A stretch of 64,000 nt of DNA, from positions 68,386-132,385 of the forward strand of contig FR882149.1 of NCBI GenBank assembly GCA_000435635.1, given 5' to 3'. The position numbers and the translations under genes were made by a program. Under the pieces are notes generated by a model that saw only the letters and a list, made by a program, of their open reading frames with translations, ran no database searches and had not been told where the DNA came from. Shown here piece after piece: positions 29,307-36,912 of this stretch (position 1 is the stretch's first letter; the number at the start of each line of letters is the position of its first letter). The DNA is from Prevotella sp. CAG:1320. Lineage in GTDB: Bacteria; Bacteroidota; Bacteroidia; Bacteroidales; Bacteroidaceae.

Positions 29307-29434
29307 TATGTATCCAAGGATAAAAGCCAAAGTACCCATGGAGCGACGCTAAAGAACCCTTGGGTCGTCCGCCATCGACCCAAGGGTCTTTTTTCGCTTC
29401 ATATATCTTCTTGCGTACACCCTATAATAACATC
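29307..29434. repeat. 128-bp dispersed repeat, copy 1
   Basis: Aligns almost base for base with 48622-48749, including the blocks CCAAGGATAAAAGCC, GTACCCATGGAGCGACGC, the terminator-like hairpin and ACCCTATAATAACATC. Same orientation in both places. No ORF is shared, so it is a non-coding dispersed element. Confidence 0.85.
29356..29395 (+). terminator. Hairpin with T tail inside repeat copy 1
   Basis: 12-bp perfect stem ACCCTTGGGTCG / CGACCCAAGGGT followed by CTTTTTTCG. It could terminate transcripts from the Crp/Fnr gene 170 bp upstream. Confidence 0.7.
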
Positions 29435-30129
29435 CTTCCCAGGAAACGAAGATATACTGCATGAGCGGTTGAAGATATACTGCATCAGTAAAGTAAGTAC
29501 TATTGCATTTTCATATATGATCGAAGAATCCGGACAGGAGAATGAACAGGACTATGTTCAGCCACTATGGAGGCCATGGTAATCGCGGGCCAAACGACGC
29601 AAAACACCAAGACGTTTATCCGCTCATAAGACAGATTCAGCCTCTGTCCGTTGTACAAAAGCCATTGGACGCATAGGTTGAAGGTGTTTGGCGCTAACGG
29701 TCGCATATAGTATTTATTCCAATAGCGTTGGAATGCCTTTTGGGAGCAAGCGCATAAAGGAAGGATGAAAAACAGCTGCGTCCCCCTAAACAGCAATAAC
29801 GGGATAATCTTGAAGTCCATGTTCATCTGTCACGATTCATTAGGATTAACTTTTCTTGTTCAACATCTGCGTCCATCCTGCCAATTTTCAATTATCCTAT
29901 AATACCAGGCTTCGGGATTATGTGTATAACAAATCGTTGGTTATCTTTATTCCCTCTAATATCAGGTTGAACTCTAAATTTGCTTGATTGTCCACTTCCT
30001 GAAATCAGAATCTCACAATTCCAAGCGAATCGAACCCGATACCATTACTTGACCAGAATTTAATGAAAGGGCTTTCCCCTTGCGTTGAAAGAAACCGGCA
30101 AGTAGCAACCCAGAATGAGACAACCACTG
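29435..30129. other. Mostly non-coding accessory gap
   Basis: No confident gene. GAAGATATACTGCAT occurs twice 23 bp apart (29448, 29471). A minus-strand ORF 29826-29500 (108 residues) has two hydrophobic stretches (IIPLLLFRGTQLFFILPL, INVLVFCVVWPAITMASI) and could be a small or truncated membrane protein, but it has no recognisable family and no promoter that I can see. The remainder looks like decayed sequence. Confidence 0.4.
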
Positions 30130-30915
30130 TCAGCCAACATATCGTTCATGGAATCGTTTCATAACATCAATAAATTCATCAGGAAGTCTCTTCAGCACTT
30201 CTTCTTTTATATGCGATGGTATCTCTTTATAATAAGCCTCTGCTATTCCACCCGTTATCGCTCCCATCGTATCAGCGTCTCCATTTAGTGATATGGTTAA
30301 ACGTATGGCGTTTTCATAGTCTGTACTTTCCAGGAATGCAATGATGGATTCAGGCACAGTCCCCTGACATGTCTCATCAAACCTGTAAGTCTTTCTGATT
30401 TCATCACAAGTCCTGTTAAGGTCATAGCCAAAATTCGTTTCAACATATTGCTTAATTTCCTGTTTGGGCTTTCCTGTACGTGCCAAATAGATTGCAGCAG
30501 CTACTGCCTGTGCCCCTTTTATTCCCTCCAAATGATTATGTGTTACTTCTGCACTTTGCTTGGCTGCATTTAGAGTCTCTTCCAGTGTGTCAAAAGCCCA
30601 GCCAACGGGACTCACTCTCATGGCAGAACCATTGCCGAAACTGTTGTATGGCTTGGGGTCGTATTCTTGTAACCATTGAAAGAACATTCCACCATAACCG
30701 GCAGTGATATATCGGTTGCCATAATCCTGCATGACACTTAATAGACTATCTCCTGTCAATAACCAATCAGCATTTGCTACAGTCATAACCGTATCATCCG
30801 TAAAACGAGATGATTCCCCGTTGAAGAGTTCGAAATCAACCGTGTTTGCCGGGATGAACTCATAGTACGAGCCTATCACGTCACCGGCAATTGCACCTAA
30901 AAGAATATCATTCAT
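30130..30915 (-). CDS. ADP-ribosylglycohydrolase (ARH/DraG family)
   Basis: Removes ADP-ribose from modified proteins or small molecules using two magnesium ions. N-terminal LLGAIAGDVIGSYYEF, the metal motif FTDDTVMT, and the C-terminal GDADTMGAITGGIAEAYYKE (D-x-D-T) are all present, so it should be active. 261 residues from the ATG at 30915; the longer frame from 31029 is rejected because a TATCTTTG -7 box lies at 30954-30947 inside it. The gene is more A+T-rich than core neighbours and sits in an accessory patch, where such enzymes sometimes reverse toxin or phage ADP-ribosylation; that link is inference only. Confidence 0.9.
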   Translation of the reverse strand: MNDILLGAIAGDVIGSYYEFIPANTVDFELFNGESSRFTDDTVMTVANADWLLTGDSLLSVMQDYGNRYITAGYGGMFFQWLQEYDPKPYNSFGNGSAMRVSPVGWAFDTLEETLNAAKQSAEVTHNHLEGIKGAQAVAAAIYLARTGKPKQEIKQYVETNFGYDLNRTCDEIRKTYRFDETCQGTVPESIIAFLESTDYENAIRLTISLNGDADTMGAITGGIAEAYYKEIPSHIKEEVLKRLPDEFIDVMKRFHERYVG

Positions 30916-30946
30916 AACTAATTTGTTTTTTGAATTTATTTGGCTA

Positions 30947-30954
30947 CAAAGATA
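30947..30954 (-). promoter_or_regulatory. -7 box of the ADP-ribosylglycohydrolase gene
   Basis: Minus-strand TATCTTTG, 31 bp upstream of the ATG; fixes the start at 30915. Confidence 0.6.
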
Positions 30955-31100
30955 TGGAACTGTTTCAGATTCTCCATATAAATTGAATTCCTTTAAGAAA
31001 GTCCTCTTGTTTTCATGTCCGATTTTCAACCAGTTTCCCTTCTTCTTTTAAGAGTGTCAGGAAGGAAAATTGGACAAGTAAATAAATCTATTGTTTTCAG

Positions 31101-31514
31101 TTATCCAACCACTGAACGGTCTATGACAGGGCATCTATATAATTTGACAATCTCATTTAATGATTCCTCTGTTGCAGACTTGTATTTCACTATGCGTGTA
31201 ACACCTTTATAGGCGAACTTGTCTGTATGCAATTCCAAGTATGGACGAACGTCACCAATCAATGAGAATGGCTTTCCATTAACATAAAATTTAAATAGGA
31301 CACTATTAAACATTCTATCCATTCCTTTTAGCTTGACGATTGTTCTTGAACTGAATATCACGGCAAGCTCCACAATATATTGCCCACCTATTGTCAGATT
31401 AGATTCTTTTTCGTTAGTCCACCCGTCAAAATTATTGACACATTCAGCTATTAAGACAGAACTATTGTTTAACGGCTTGTCATTTGCTGTTTTCTTTGAC
31501 ATGTTTTCACTCAT
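31101..31514 (-). CDS. Hypothetical protein, 137 residues
   Basis: No family recognised. Soluble, with alternating beta-rich hydrophobic segments (QYIVELAVIFSSRTIVKL, VLFKFYVNGKPFSLIGD) and no signal peptide or membrane helix. An internal Met at residue 5 (31502) is an equally good start. A+T-rich like the neighbouring accessory genes. The 3' end leaves 185 bp to the ADP-ribosylglycohydrolase start, so the two are probably separate units. Confidence 0.6.
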   Translation of the reverse strand: MSENMSKKTANDKPLNNSSVLIAECVNNFDGWTNEKESNLTIGGQYIVELAVIFSSRTIVKLKGMDRMFNSVLFKFYVNGKPFSLIGDVRPYLELHTDKFAYKGVTRIVKYKSATEESLNEIVKLYRCPVIDRSVVG

Positions 31515-31600
31515 AGCCTATTAAAAATAAATGACTTTTCTAATTCACCATATAAAAACAAGTAATTCTTGAAAAACACCTGTCCGATTTTATGCACATA

Positions 31601-32485
31601 TCATCTGTTCGACAAGTATTCAGCTATCTCCCTGAACACGCTTCCTGCCATTGCTCCACCGCTTACAGGTATATCTTTCTTATGGATTGCCACAATAATG
31701 GAATATTGGGGATTTTTGAAAGGGAAGTAGCCACAAAACTCTGCCATATAAGAGCCGTCCTCCTGACGTGTTGTTCCTGATATTCCTGCAACTTCCGTTT
31801 TGTCCGTATTAGCTTTTATCCCCAACCCGTCTGTAACGGCATAGCGTAATGCTGATTTCAGGCTGTCATTACCAGTGTTGGCTGCAATCTTATTGACAAG
31901 TGCCAATGTAAGCATAGGTGGAACTGTTGCCCATTCTCCATGATTGGCAAAGACAATCAATGAAGTCGTATCGCCTGTCATGCTGTATATTTTACGCACT
32001 TTGCTGAAATATTCTTCCATATTGCCGCTAAATGCCTTAACCGCCATTTTATAATTGCCGACAACAGAATTATAGGCAAACGCTTGCCTGACCGCCATCT
32101 TTCCATAACCGCCCCTGCGCCAATTATGGTCAAACAACGTGTCACTGCCGACAACATACACGCCGTTTCCCGTGTCTATCGTGTCATCAAGATGCACTTT
32201 GCCTGTTTCCAGCGCGGCAGATAGAGAAGCAAGGCACACCAATTCTGACCTGTAAGGAGCGTCAAGGTCTTTTCCGTAAGACGCTTTTATTTGTCCTGTC
32301 CGGACATCCATCACAACAGCCTGCCCTGATTGCGCCCCAAACTCTTCTATTTTACTTTCCATGATTGACGCGACTTTAGCTTGCAATGCGCTGTCAATGG
32401 CGGGAGTTTGTTCTGTCTTTTCTTGCTTCATGCCGCAAGCGGAGAAGGTCATTGCCACCGTAAGAAAAATGATTAATGCTTTCAT
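31601..32485 (-). CDS. Penicillin-binding-protein-like lipoprotein lacking catalytic residues
   Basis: Lipoprotein: MKALIIFLTVAMTFSAC with the Cys at residue 17. The body follows the transpeptidase fold of class B PBPs (VVMDVRTGQIKASYGKD, VYVVGSDTLFDHNWRRGGYG, PPMLTLALVNKIAANTG, and MAEFCGYFPFKNPQYSIIVAIHK near the end). The catalytic motifs are missing or altered: no SxxK where PGSTFK-type sequence is expected (APYRSELVCLASL), the SxN region reads AYNSVVGNYK, and KTGT reads GISGTT. I infer a non-enzymatic beta-lactam- or peptidoglycan-binding protein, possibly a sensor or decoy. 294 residues, shorter than a full PBP. The start at 32485 is chosen for the signal peptide; the frame from 32545 only extends it. 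Confidence 0.75.
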   Translation of the reverse strand: MKALIIFLTVAMTFSACGMKQEKTEQTPAIDSALQAKVASIMESKIEEFGAQSGQAVVMDVRTGQIKASYGKDLDAPYRSELVCLASLSAALETGKVHLDDTIDTGNGVYVVGSDTLFDHNWRRGGYGKMAVRQAFAYNSVVGNYKMAVKAFSGNMEEYFSKVRKIYSMTGDTTSLIVFANHGEWATVPPMLTLALVNKIAANTGNDSLKSALRYAVTDGLGIKANTDKTEVAGISGTTRQEDGSYMAEFCGYFPFKNPQYSIIVAIHKKDIPVSGGAMAGSVFREIAEYLSNR

Positions 32486-32828
32486 TATGCCAATGTTGTT
32501 TTTCCAGTTTATCTGATACTTATTGGTTTCCGCCCTCATCCCCATCGGAACTTTAAGGTTAGGTATGCGAAAAGCGTGAGGACTGTATTTTGCTTATCTT
32601 TCAGTCAGGCTTCTCGCATTGCCGTGGGACAGATAAGCAACAGCCACCCACGCTTGCGAGGTATATAGTTCTCCCTTGCGGGAGAGTATATATCCGTAAC
32701 GTGAGCGTTGTTGCCACCTTCTTTGTCCCTTTTCAAACTTTGCGAGAATATTTGACTGAACAAGAAAGTTTCAATTACGCTCTTCGTTTTTATGTCTGAC
32801 AACCTTGCGGATGTCAAAGGCAAAGATA
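32486..32828 (-). ncRNA. Long structured leader upstream of the PBP-like gene
   Basis: A minus-strand -7 box TATCTTTG (32828-32821) lies about 335 bp upstream of the ATG at 32485 with no gene between. The minus-strand RNA would contain a hairpin CTCCC-GCAA-GGGAG (32684-32671, GNRA loop) extended by TATATA arms, then AGATAAGCAA/TTGCTTATCT arms at 32599-32590 and 32640-32631. The pattern suggests an attenuator, a riboregulator or a stand-alone small RNA. No known riboswitch family was recognised. Confidence 0.5.
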
Positions 32829-32888
32829 GGCAAAAAGCGTTGAATCTCCACATCCGGGAATGAGAGATTTATCGATTTTAACAAAATT

Positions 32889-33032
32889 TCAAACTAGAGA
32901 TAGAGGTGTATCTTCCAGCGCTCCGCTCTCCACAATCCGCTCGCAACGCTCACGCAAAGCATGATTCCGCGATTCCGCCTCGCGGTTCTTGCCACGCTCC
33001 ATCATGGCGACAAATATCTTTTTCAAGTCCAT
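32889..33032 (-). CDS. Possible small protein, 47 residues
   Basis: Highly charged helical peptide (MDLKKIFVAMMERGKNR, then ERCERIVESGALED). A -7-like box TACCTTCG at 33088-33081 supports expression, and the start at 33032 is favoured over upstream in-frame codons for that reason. No family recognised; it may be chance. Confidence 0.3.
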   Translation of the reverse strand: MDLKKIFVAMMERGKNREAESRNHALRERCERIVESGALEDTPLSLV

Positions 33033-33198
33033 GGTCGTGTACGCTTGACCTTTACAGCGCCATGTTCCGACATCACGACGCGAAGGTACTAAATTTTCAG
33101 CGCAGTTGTCAGGAATAAAAAATCCCGCCATTCTATTCACCTTCCGTCTTCGGTTTATGCCCGTCTAATGGCTTGCGTCCTTTGTCTTTCCCTCTTTG

Positions 33199-33313
33199 CC
33201 TAAACGCCTCCCAAAAGTATCCTTACTTATTCGGTCGATCCACCTATATTAAAATCGAAAACAACCATAGATTACTTGGGCAACTCAGTAAGGATACTTT
33301 TAGAGGCATTTGG
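33199..33313. repeat. MITE-like element with about 27-bp terminal inverted repeats
   Basis: Perfect 15-bp inverted repeat AAAAGTATCCTTACT (33213-33227) / AGTAAGGATACTTTT (33287-33301), extending outward with small gaps to AAACGCCTC and GAGGCATTT. The 59-bp interior is non-coding. The size and symmetry resemble a miniature inverted-repeat transposable element; no target duplication is visible. The 357-bp gap 33033-33388 otherwise holds only a terminator. Confidence 0.6.
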
Positions 33314-33320
33314 ACATCAC

Positions 33321-33366
33321 TGGAAAAGTGCCCAACAGAGACACTTGACATGCTGTCTGTTGGGCA
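33321..33366 (-). terminator. Terminator of the aldo/keto reductase pair
   Basis: Stem TGCCCAACAGACA / TGTCTCTGTTGGGCA (one-base offset) then CTTTTCCA on the minus strand, 23 bp past the stop at 33389. Confidence 0.75.
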
Positions 33367-33388
33367 TTTCTCGGAATCCACCTAATGT

Positions 33389-34252
33389 CTAATGGCGATT
33401 CGGATTAAACTGCTTGTCATAATTCAGCAAGAATTTGACTAGCTCGGGATCGCGGTGAGAGTAATGAAAATCCCGCGGTTTGTCCAATGGGCGAATGCTC
33501 TCCATTTCTTCTTGGGTCAGCGCAAAGTCGAACACGTCCAGGTTCTGCTTCATGCGCTCCACATGCGTGCTCTTGGGAATGGCGATGATGTCACGCTGCA
33601 GGAGGTAGCGCAAGGCTACTTGTTGAGGTGTCTTACCATATTTTTCCGACAAGGACTTCAGCACGGGATTGTCTTGCAAGTCGGAAGCCCCTTGCGCCAA
33701 GGGTCCCCACGCCATGAGCCGTGTACCATAAGGGTTCATTTCCGCCTCAGCATCCCATTGCTGGCTAAAGACGTTGGTCAGCAACTGATTCACGGCAGGC
33801 TTAATTTCAGCGTATTCAGCCATGTCCACAAAGCGGTCTGGATAAAAGTTGGAAAGCCCGATGGCACGCACCTTCCCTTCACGCACGGCTTTCTCCATCG
33901 CCCGCCAAGTTCCCGTATAATCGCTAAAGGGCTGGTGGATAAGCAGCAAATCGATGTAATCCGTGCGCAGTTTGCGCAGTGATTTGTCAATGCTCGCGCC
34001 CGCCTTTTCCTCTCCGGCATTACTGATCCATACTTTAGTGGTAAGGAACAGTTTATCGCGGGGCACACCGCATTTGGCCACGGCATTGCCTACGCCTTCC
34101 TCATTATAATAAGCCTGTGCGGTGTCAATCAGGCGGTAACCTACGCTGATGGCATCGAGCACACAACGTTCACACTCTTCGGGTGATACTTGGAAAACAC
34201 CATATCCCAATATCGGCATGTCAATGCCGTTGTTCAATTTTACTGTTTGCAT
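33389..34252 (-). CDS. Aldo/keto reductase
   Basis: NAD(P)H-dependent carbonyl reductase with an (alpha/beta)8 barrel, 287 residues. The catalytic tetrad is readable: Asp and Tyr in RLIDTAQAYYNEEGVG, Lys in LTTKVWI, His in LLIHQPF; the cofactor loop is IPKSTHVERMKQN. It follows another member of the same family by 22 bp, so the pair is one operon, probably from an old tandem duplication. Substrate unknown (2,5-diketogluconate reductase-like branch). Confidence 0.92.
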   Translation of the reverse strand: MQTVKLNNGIDMPILGYGVFQVSPEECERCVLDAISVGYRLIDTAQAYYNEEGVGNAVAKCGVPRDKLFLTTKVWISNAGEEKAGASIDKSLRKLRTDYIDLLLIHQPFSDYTGTWRAMEKAVREGKVRAIGLSNFYPDRFVDMAEYAEIKPAVNQLLTNVFSQQWDAEAEMNPYGTRLMAWGPLAQGASDLQDNPVLKSLSEKYGKTPQQVALRYLLQRDIIAIPKSTHVERMKQNLDVFDFALTQEEMESIRPLDKPRDFHYSHRDPELVKFLLNYDKQFNPNRH

Positions 34253-34274
34253 ACTATTGTTTTATTACTGATGT

Positions 34275-35123
34275 TCAATCATGAATCTTATGTAATCCGA
34301 TGCCTTTCACCGTGGCCAAATCCATATCATCATAAATCGGGCTTTTCCCTGTTTCAAGACTGGCGATGGCATCCATTTCATTTGCGGTAAGCGTGAAGTC
34401 AAGGATGTTGAAGTTCTCAATCATCCGTTCCTTATGCACTGTCTTGGGAATGACCACTACATTACGCTGGTTCAGCCAACGGAGAATGACTTGCCCCACC
34501 GTCCGTCCATGCTTCTCAGCGACGGCTTTCAACACTGGATTGTTCCAAATATCATTCTGTCCCTCGGCAAAAGGTGCCCACGCCTCATGCTGGATGCCCT
34601 CTTTCCGCAAGAACGCATTGGCGGCTTGCTGCTGGAAGAACGGATGCGTCTCCAACTGGTTCACGGCAGGCTTCACCTCATTGTGCAGAAAGAGATCTTG
34701 CAGGCGCTCATTGGAGAAACTTGTCACGCCGATGGCGCGGATAAGCCCTTCTTTGTAAAGTCGCTCGCAAGCTCTCCATGCGGCGTAATAGTTGCCGTAG
34801 GGTTTGTGCAGCAGATAGAGGTCGATGTAATCAAGTCCAAGCGATTTCAATGACTTGTCAAAGGCACGGAGCGCATCCTCATACTCATAATCCTGCACCC
34901 ATAATTTTGTGGTGACGAAAAACTCCTCGCGCTTGATGCCGCTCTGCCTGATGGCATTGCCTACCTGCTCTTCGTTGAAATAAGAAGCCGCCGTGTCAAA
35001 CATCCGATAACCCACTTCGATGGCATCGCTTACGGTACGTTTCGTTTCATTTTCGGGAATTTGGTAAACGCCAAAACCGATAGCCGGCATCATTACGCCA
35101 TTGTTCAATCTTACATCTTTCAT
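34275..35123 (-). CDS. Aldo/keto reductase (paralogue of the following gene)
   Basis: 282 residues with the tetrad Asp/Tyr in RMFDTAASYFNEEQVG, Lys in VTTKLWV, His in YLLHKPYG, and the cofactor loop IPKTVHKERMIEN. It shares length and layout with the downstream gene but is clearly diverged. The divergent AraC-type regulator starts 129 bp upstream; a TAATTTCG element on the minus strand (35159-35152) is a candidate -7 box. Control by that regulator is inferred from the layout. Confidence 0.92.
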   Translation of the reverse strand: MKDVRLNNGVMMPAIGFGVYQIPENETKRTVSDAIEVGYRMFDTAASYFNEEQVGNAIRQSGIKREEFFVTTKLWVQDYEYEDALRAFDKSLKSLGLDYIDLYLLHKPYGNYYAAWRACERLYKEGLIRAIGVTSFSNERLQDLFLHNEVKPAVNQLETHPFFQQQAANAFLRKEGIQHEAWAPFAEGQNDIWNNPVLKAVAEKHGRTVGQVILRWLNQRNVVVIPKTVHKERMIENFNILDFTLTANEMDAIASLETGKSPIYDDMDLATVKGIGLHKIHD

Positions 35124-35225
35124 GATACTTATATGATTTTAGTTCCTGGCGCGAAATTACGGAGTTCTTGCTGATCCACTATTACATAATTTGGGGTAAT
35201 GTTTTCACTATTCGTGGTTTTTCGC

Positions 35226-35233
35226 TATATTTG
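35226..35233 (+). promoter_or_regulatory. -7 box of the AraC-type regulator gene
   Basis: TATATTTG, 20 bp before ATG 35253; places transcription downstream of the ATG at 35199. Confidence 0.55.
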
Positions 35234-35252
35234 CCAGCAAATAGCCTCTGTA

Positions 35253-36092
35253 ATGAGTGACACAAGATTTGACGGAATTGTTTTTGCCGACAGCTGGCAG
35301 GAACTGAACACCTCGCTATACGCGGGAAGGATCATCCACATCCTCTGTGAGGAAGGCAACATGGGATTCACTTTCCAGGAGACGCATTATAACATTTCCG
35401 CCAGGGATTATGTCATCCTGCCCAACGCGACACTAGCCTCGGACTTCTCCGCGTCTGAAGACTTTCAAGGCATCTTGATGAATCTTTCAGAAACCTACGT
35501 CACCTCAATCGCTATCCGCAGCAACTATGGCATCATAGGACATCTGTCGCTCTTGCGGAATCCTGTCATGAAACTTTCCGAACGAGACTTCCGGATATGT
35601 GAGACCACCTTAAGATACCTTCGGATGCGCATGGAAGACGAGAAGCATCTTTTCCGTGAGGAATTGCTAGGCAGCTTGCTGACCGCGCATATCCTCGACC
35701 TATACGACATACACGCACGCAACCACAAGGACACGCAAGTATCGGAACGCGTTACCACCCTGCTACGGAGTTTCATCGAGTTGCTGTACAATGGGGAATA
35801 TATGCGAAACCGAAGTCTCAGTCATTATGCCTCTCGCCTTTGTGTCACGCCCCATTACCTGTCAGAAATATGCAAGAAAGTAAGCGGAAAATCCGCCACC
35901 TACTGGATTGACCGTTTCACCATGCAGGAAATCACCCGCCTGCTCCGCCAAAAGGAACTCTCTTTGACGGAAATCGCCGAACGAATGAACTTCTCTTCCA
36001 TGTCTTATTTCAGCCGGTATGTGCAAAAGCGAATCCACCTGTCGCCATCGGAATACAGAAAAGATTGCCAACGGGAGAAAGGAGACATATAA
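35253..36092 (+). CDS. AraC family transcriptional regulator
   Basis: 279 residues. N-terminal cupin-like ligand domain (residues 1-150, with NISARDYVILPNATLAS), C-terminal double helix-turn-helix (LSHYASRLCVTPHYLSEICKK, then LSLTEIAERMNFSSMSYFSRY, and the HLSPSEYRK end), the AraC/XylS signature. The ATG at 35253 is preferred to 35199 because of the promoter box at 35226. It probably controls the divergent aldo/keto reductase operon; the inducer is not known. Confidence 0.9.
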   Translation: MSDTRFDGIVFADSWQELNTSLYAGRIIHILCEEGNMGFTFQETHYNISARDYVILPNATLASDFSASEDFQGILMNLSETYVTSIAIRSNYGIIGHLSLLRNPVMKLSERDFRICETTLRYLRMRMEDEKHLFREELLGSLLTAHILDLYDIHARNHKDTQVSERVTTLLRSFIELLYNGEYMRNRSLSHYASRLCVTPHYLSEICKKVSGKSATYWIDRFTMQEITRLLRQKELSLTEIAERMNFSSMSYFSRYVQKRIHLSPSEYRKDCQREKGDI

Positions 36093-36106
36093 CCCCCTTT
36101 TCAACG

Positions 36107-36140
36107 AGATAGTATCTCAACCCGCCCCGAGACAGTATCG
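36107..36140. repeat. Two-unit 22-bp-period palindromic array, GAGAyAGTATCtC family
   Basis: GAGATAGTATCTC (centre 36113) and GAGACAGTATCGC (centre 36135) are 22 bp apart in the gap between the AraC gene and tRNA-His. Confidence 0.6.
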
Positions 36141-36252
36141 CAGATAGCGAGGGCTTTCATGGGATGGCAAGCAGGGGACAAGCAATGGAACTAAATGAAA
36201 AAATGAATTATATTTCGTGAGGCTGCGGACAGCAGAGACACAGGCAGCCCGA

Positions 36253-36292
36253 AAAAACAACGAGCCTGAGACCTTGTGAGGTCTCAGGCTCG
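36253..36292 (-). terminator. Terminator after tRNA-His
   Basis: Perfect 14-bp stem CGAGCCTGAGACCT / AGGTCTCAGGCTCG with a 4-nt loop, then GTTGTTTTTTC on the minus strand, just downstream of the tRNA. Confidence 0.9.
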
Positions 36293-36298
36293 AAGAAG

Positions 36299-36373
36299 GG
36301 TGGATGGTGGGACTCGAACCCACGACATTCAGAACCACAATCTGACGCTCTAACCAACTGAACTACACCCACC
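36299..36373 (-). tRNA. trnH: tRNA-His (GTG)
   Basis: Minus strand starts GGTGGGTGTAGTTC with the extra 5' G (-1) that pairs C73, anticodon GTG in loop TTGTGGT, T-arm GTGGG-TTCGAGT-CCCAC. CCA is not encoded (the genome continues C-T-T), so CCA is added after transcription. Confidence 0.95.
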
Positions 36374-36404
36374 GTGTAAATCCGCTATTGTTGTTTAGCG
36401 GGTG

Positions 36405-36436
36405 CAAAGGTACGGAATTTATTTGAACCAGCCAAA
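36405..36436 (-). promoter_or_regulatory. Promoter of tRNA-His
   Basis: Minus-strand TTTG (36436-36433), 20 bp, TACCTTTG (36412-36405): same layout and spacing as the tRNA-Tyr promoter. Confidence 0.8.
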
Positions 36437-36462
36437 TAAATCCCCTACTTTTTTCTCACAAA

Positions 36463-36906
36463 TTAGTTTTTGGGAGCAGGAGCGGCAGCGTTACCTGCTG
36501 CGGGAGCAGCCTGCTCTGCGGGAGTCGCCGTCTTGGCGGCAGGGGCGGTTGCTCCTTGCTTAGCGGCATCCTGGGCGGGAGCGGCTTGTTTAGTGGCTGC
36601 GTCCGTATTGGCGCCAGGCATGGCAGGCGTAGCTGTTTGTTCTGTGGTAGCGGAACCAGCCACGCTTTCCTCTCCAGCGGCTTTGGGTGAGGTATATGCA
36701 CAGAGCACGCTAATAATCACCATGGCAATGGCAAGACCCCACGTCGCTTTCTCCACCACGTCCGTGGTCTTCTTCACGCCCATTATCTGGTTGGAAGAGG
36801 AGAAATTAGAGGAGAGTCCACCTCCCTTTGATTCCTGGATAAGCACGATGAATATCATGAGCAGTGCCACCAGGCAAATCAGTACTACTAGTAATGTGTA
36901 AACCAT
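36463..36906 (-). CDS. secG: Preprotein translocase subunit SecG
   Basis: Small subunit of the SecYEG channel. Two membrane helices (residues 2-24 and 55-75) flank the conserved cytoplasmic loop LIQESKGGGLSSNFSSSNQIMG. Residues 85-147 form a low-complexity tail rich in Ala, Pro, Gln and Lys that is not part of the core family and roughly doubles the length. Last gene of the rlmN operon, 6 bp after the TPR gene. Confidence 0.92.
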   Translation of the reverse strand: MVYTLLVVLICLVALLMIFIVLIQESKGGGLSSNFSSSNQIMGVKKTTDVVEKATWGLAIAMVIISVLCAYTSPKAAGEESVAGSATTEQTATPAMPGANTDAATKQAAPAQDAAKQGATAPAAKTATPAEQAAPAAGNAAAPAPKN

Positions 36907-36912
36907 TTGTCT

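Noticed and set aside
29256..29582. 108-residue plus-strand ORF
   Set aside because: Crosses the 128-bp dispersed repeat and its terminator hairpin; the other copy has no matching ORF.
29190..33400. Integrated mobile element with integrase
   Set aside because: Repeats and A+T-rich genes suggest transfer, but no integrase, transposase, relaxase or att pair is visible.
36299..36373. tRNA-His as an island attachment site
   Set aside because: No repeated 3' tRNA segment was found elsewhere in the window.
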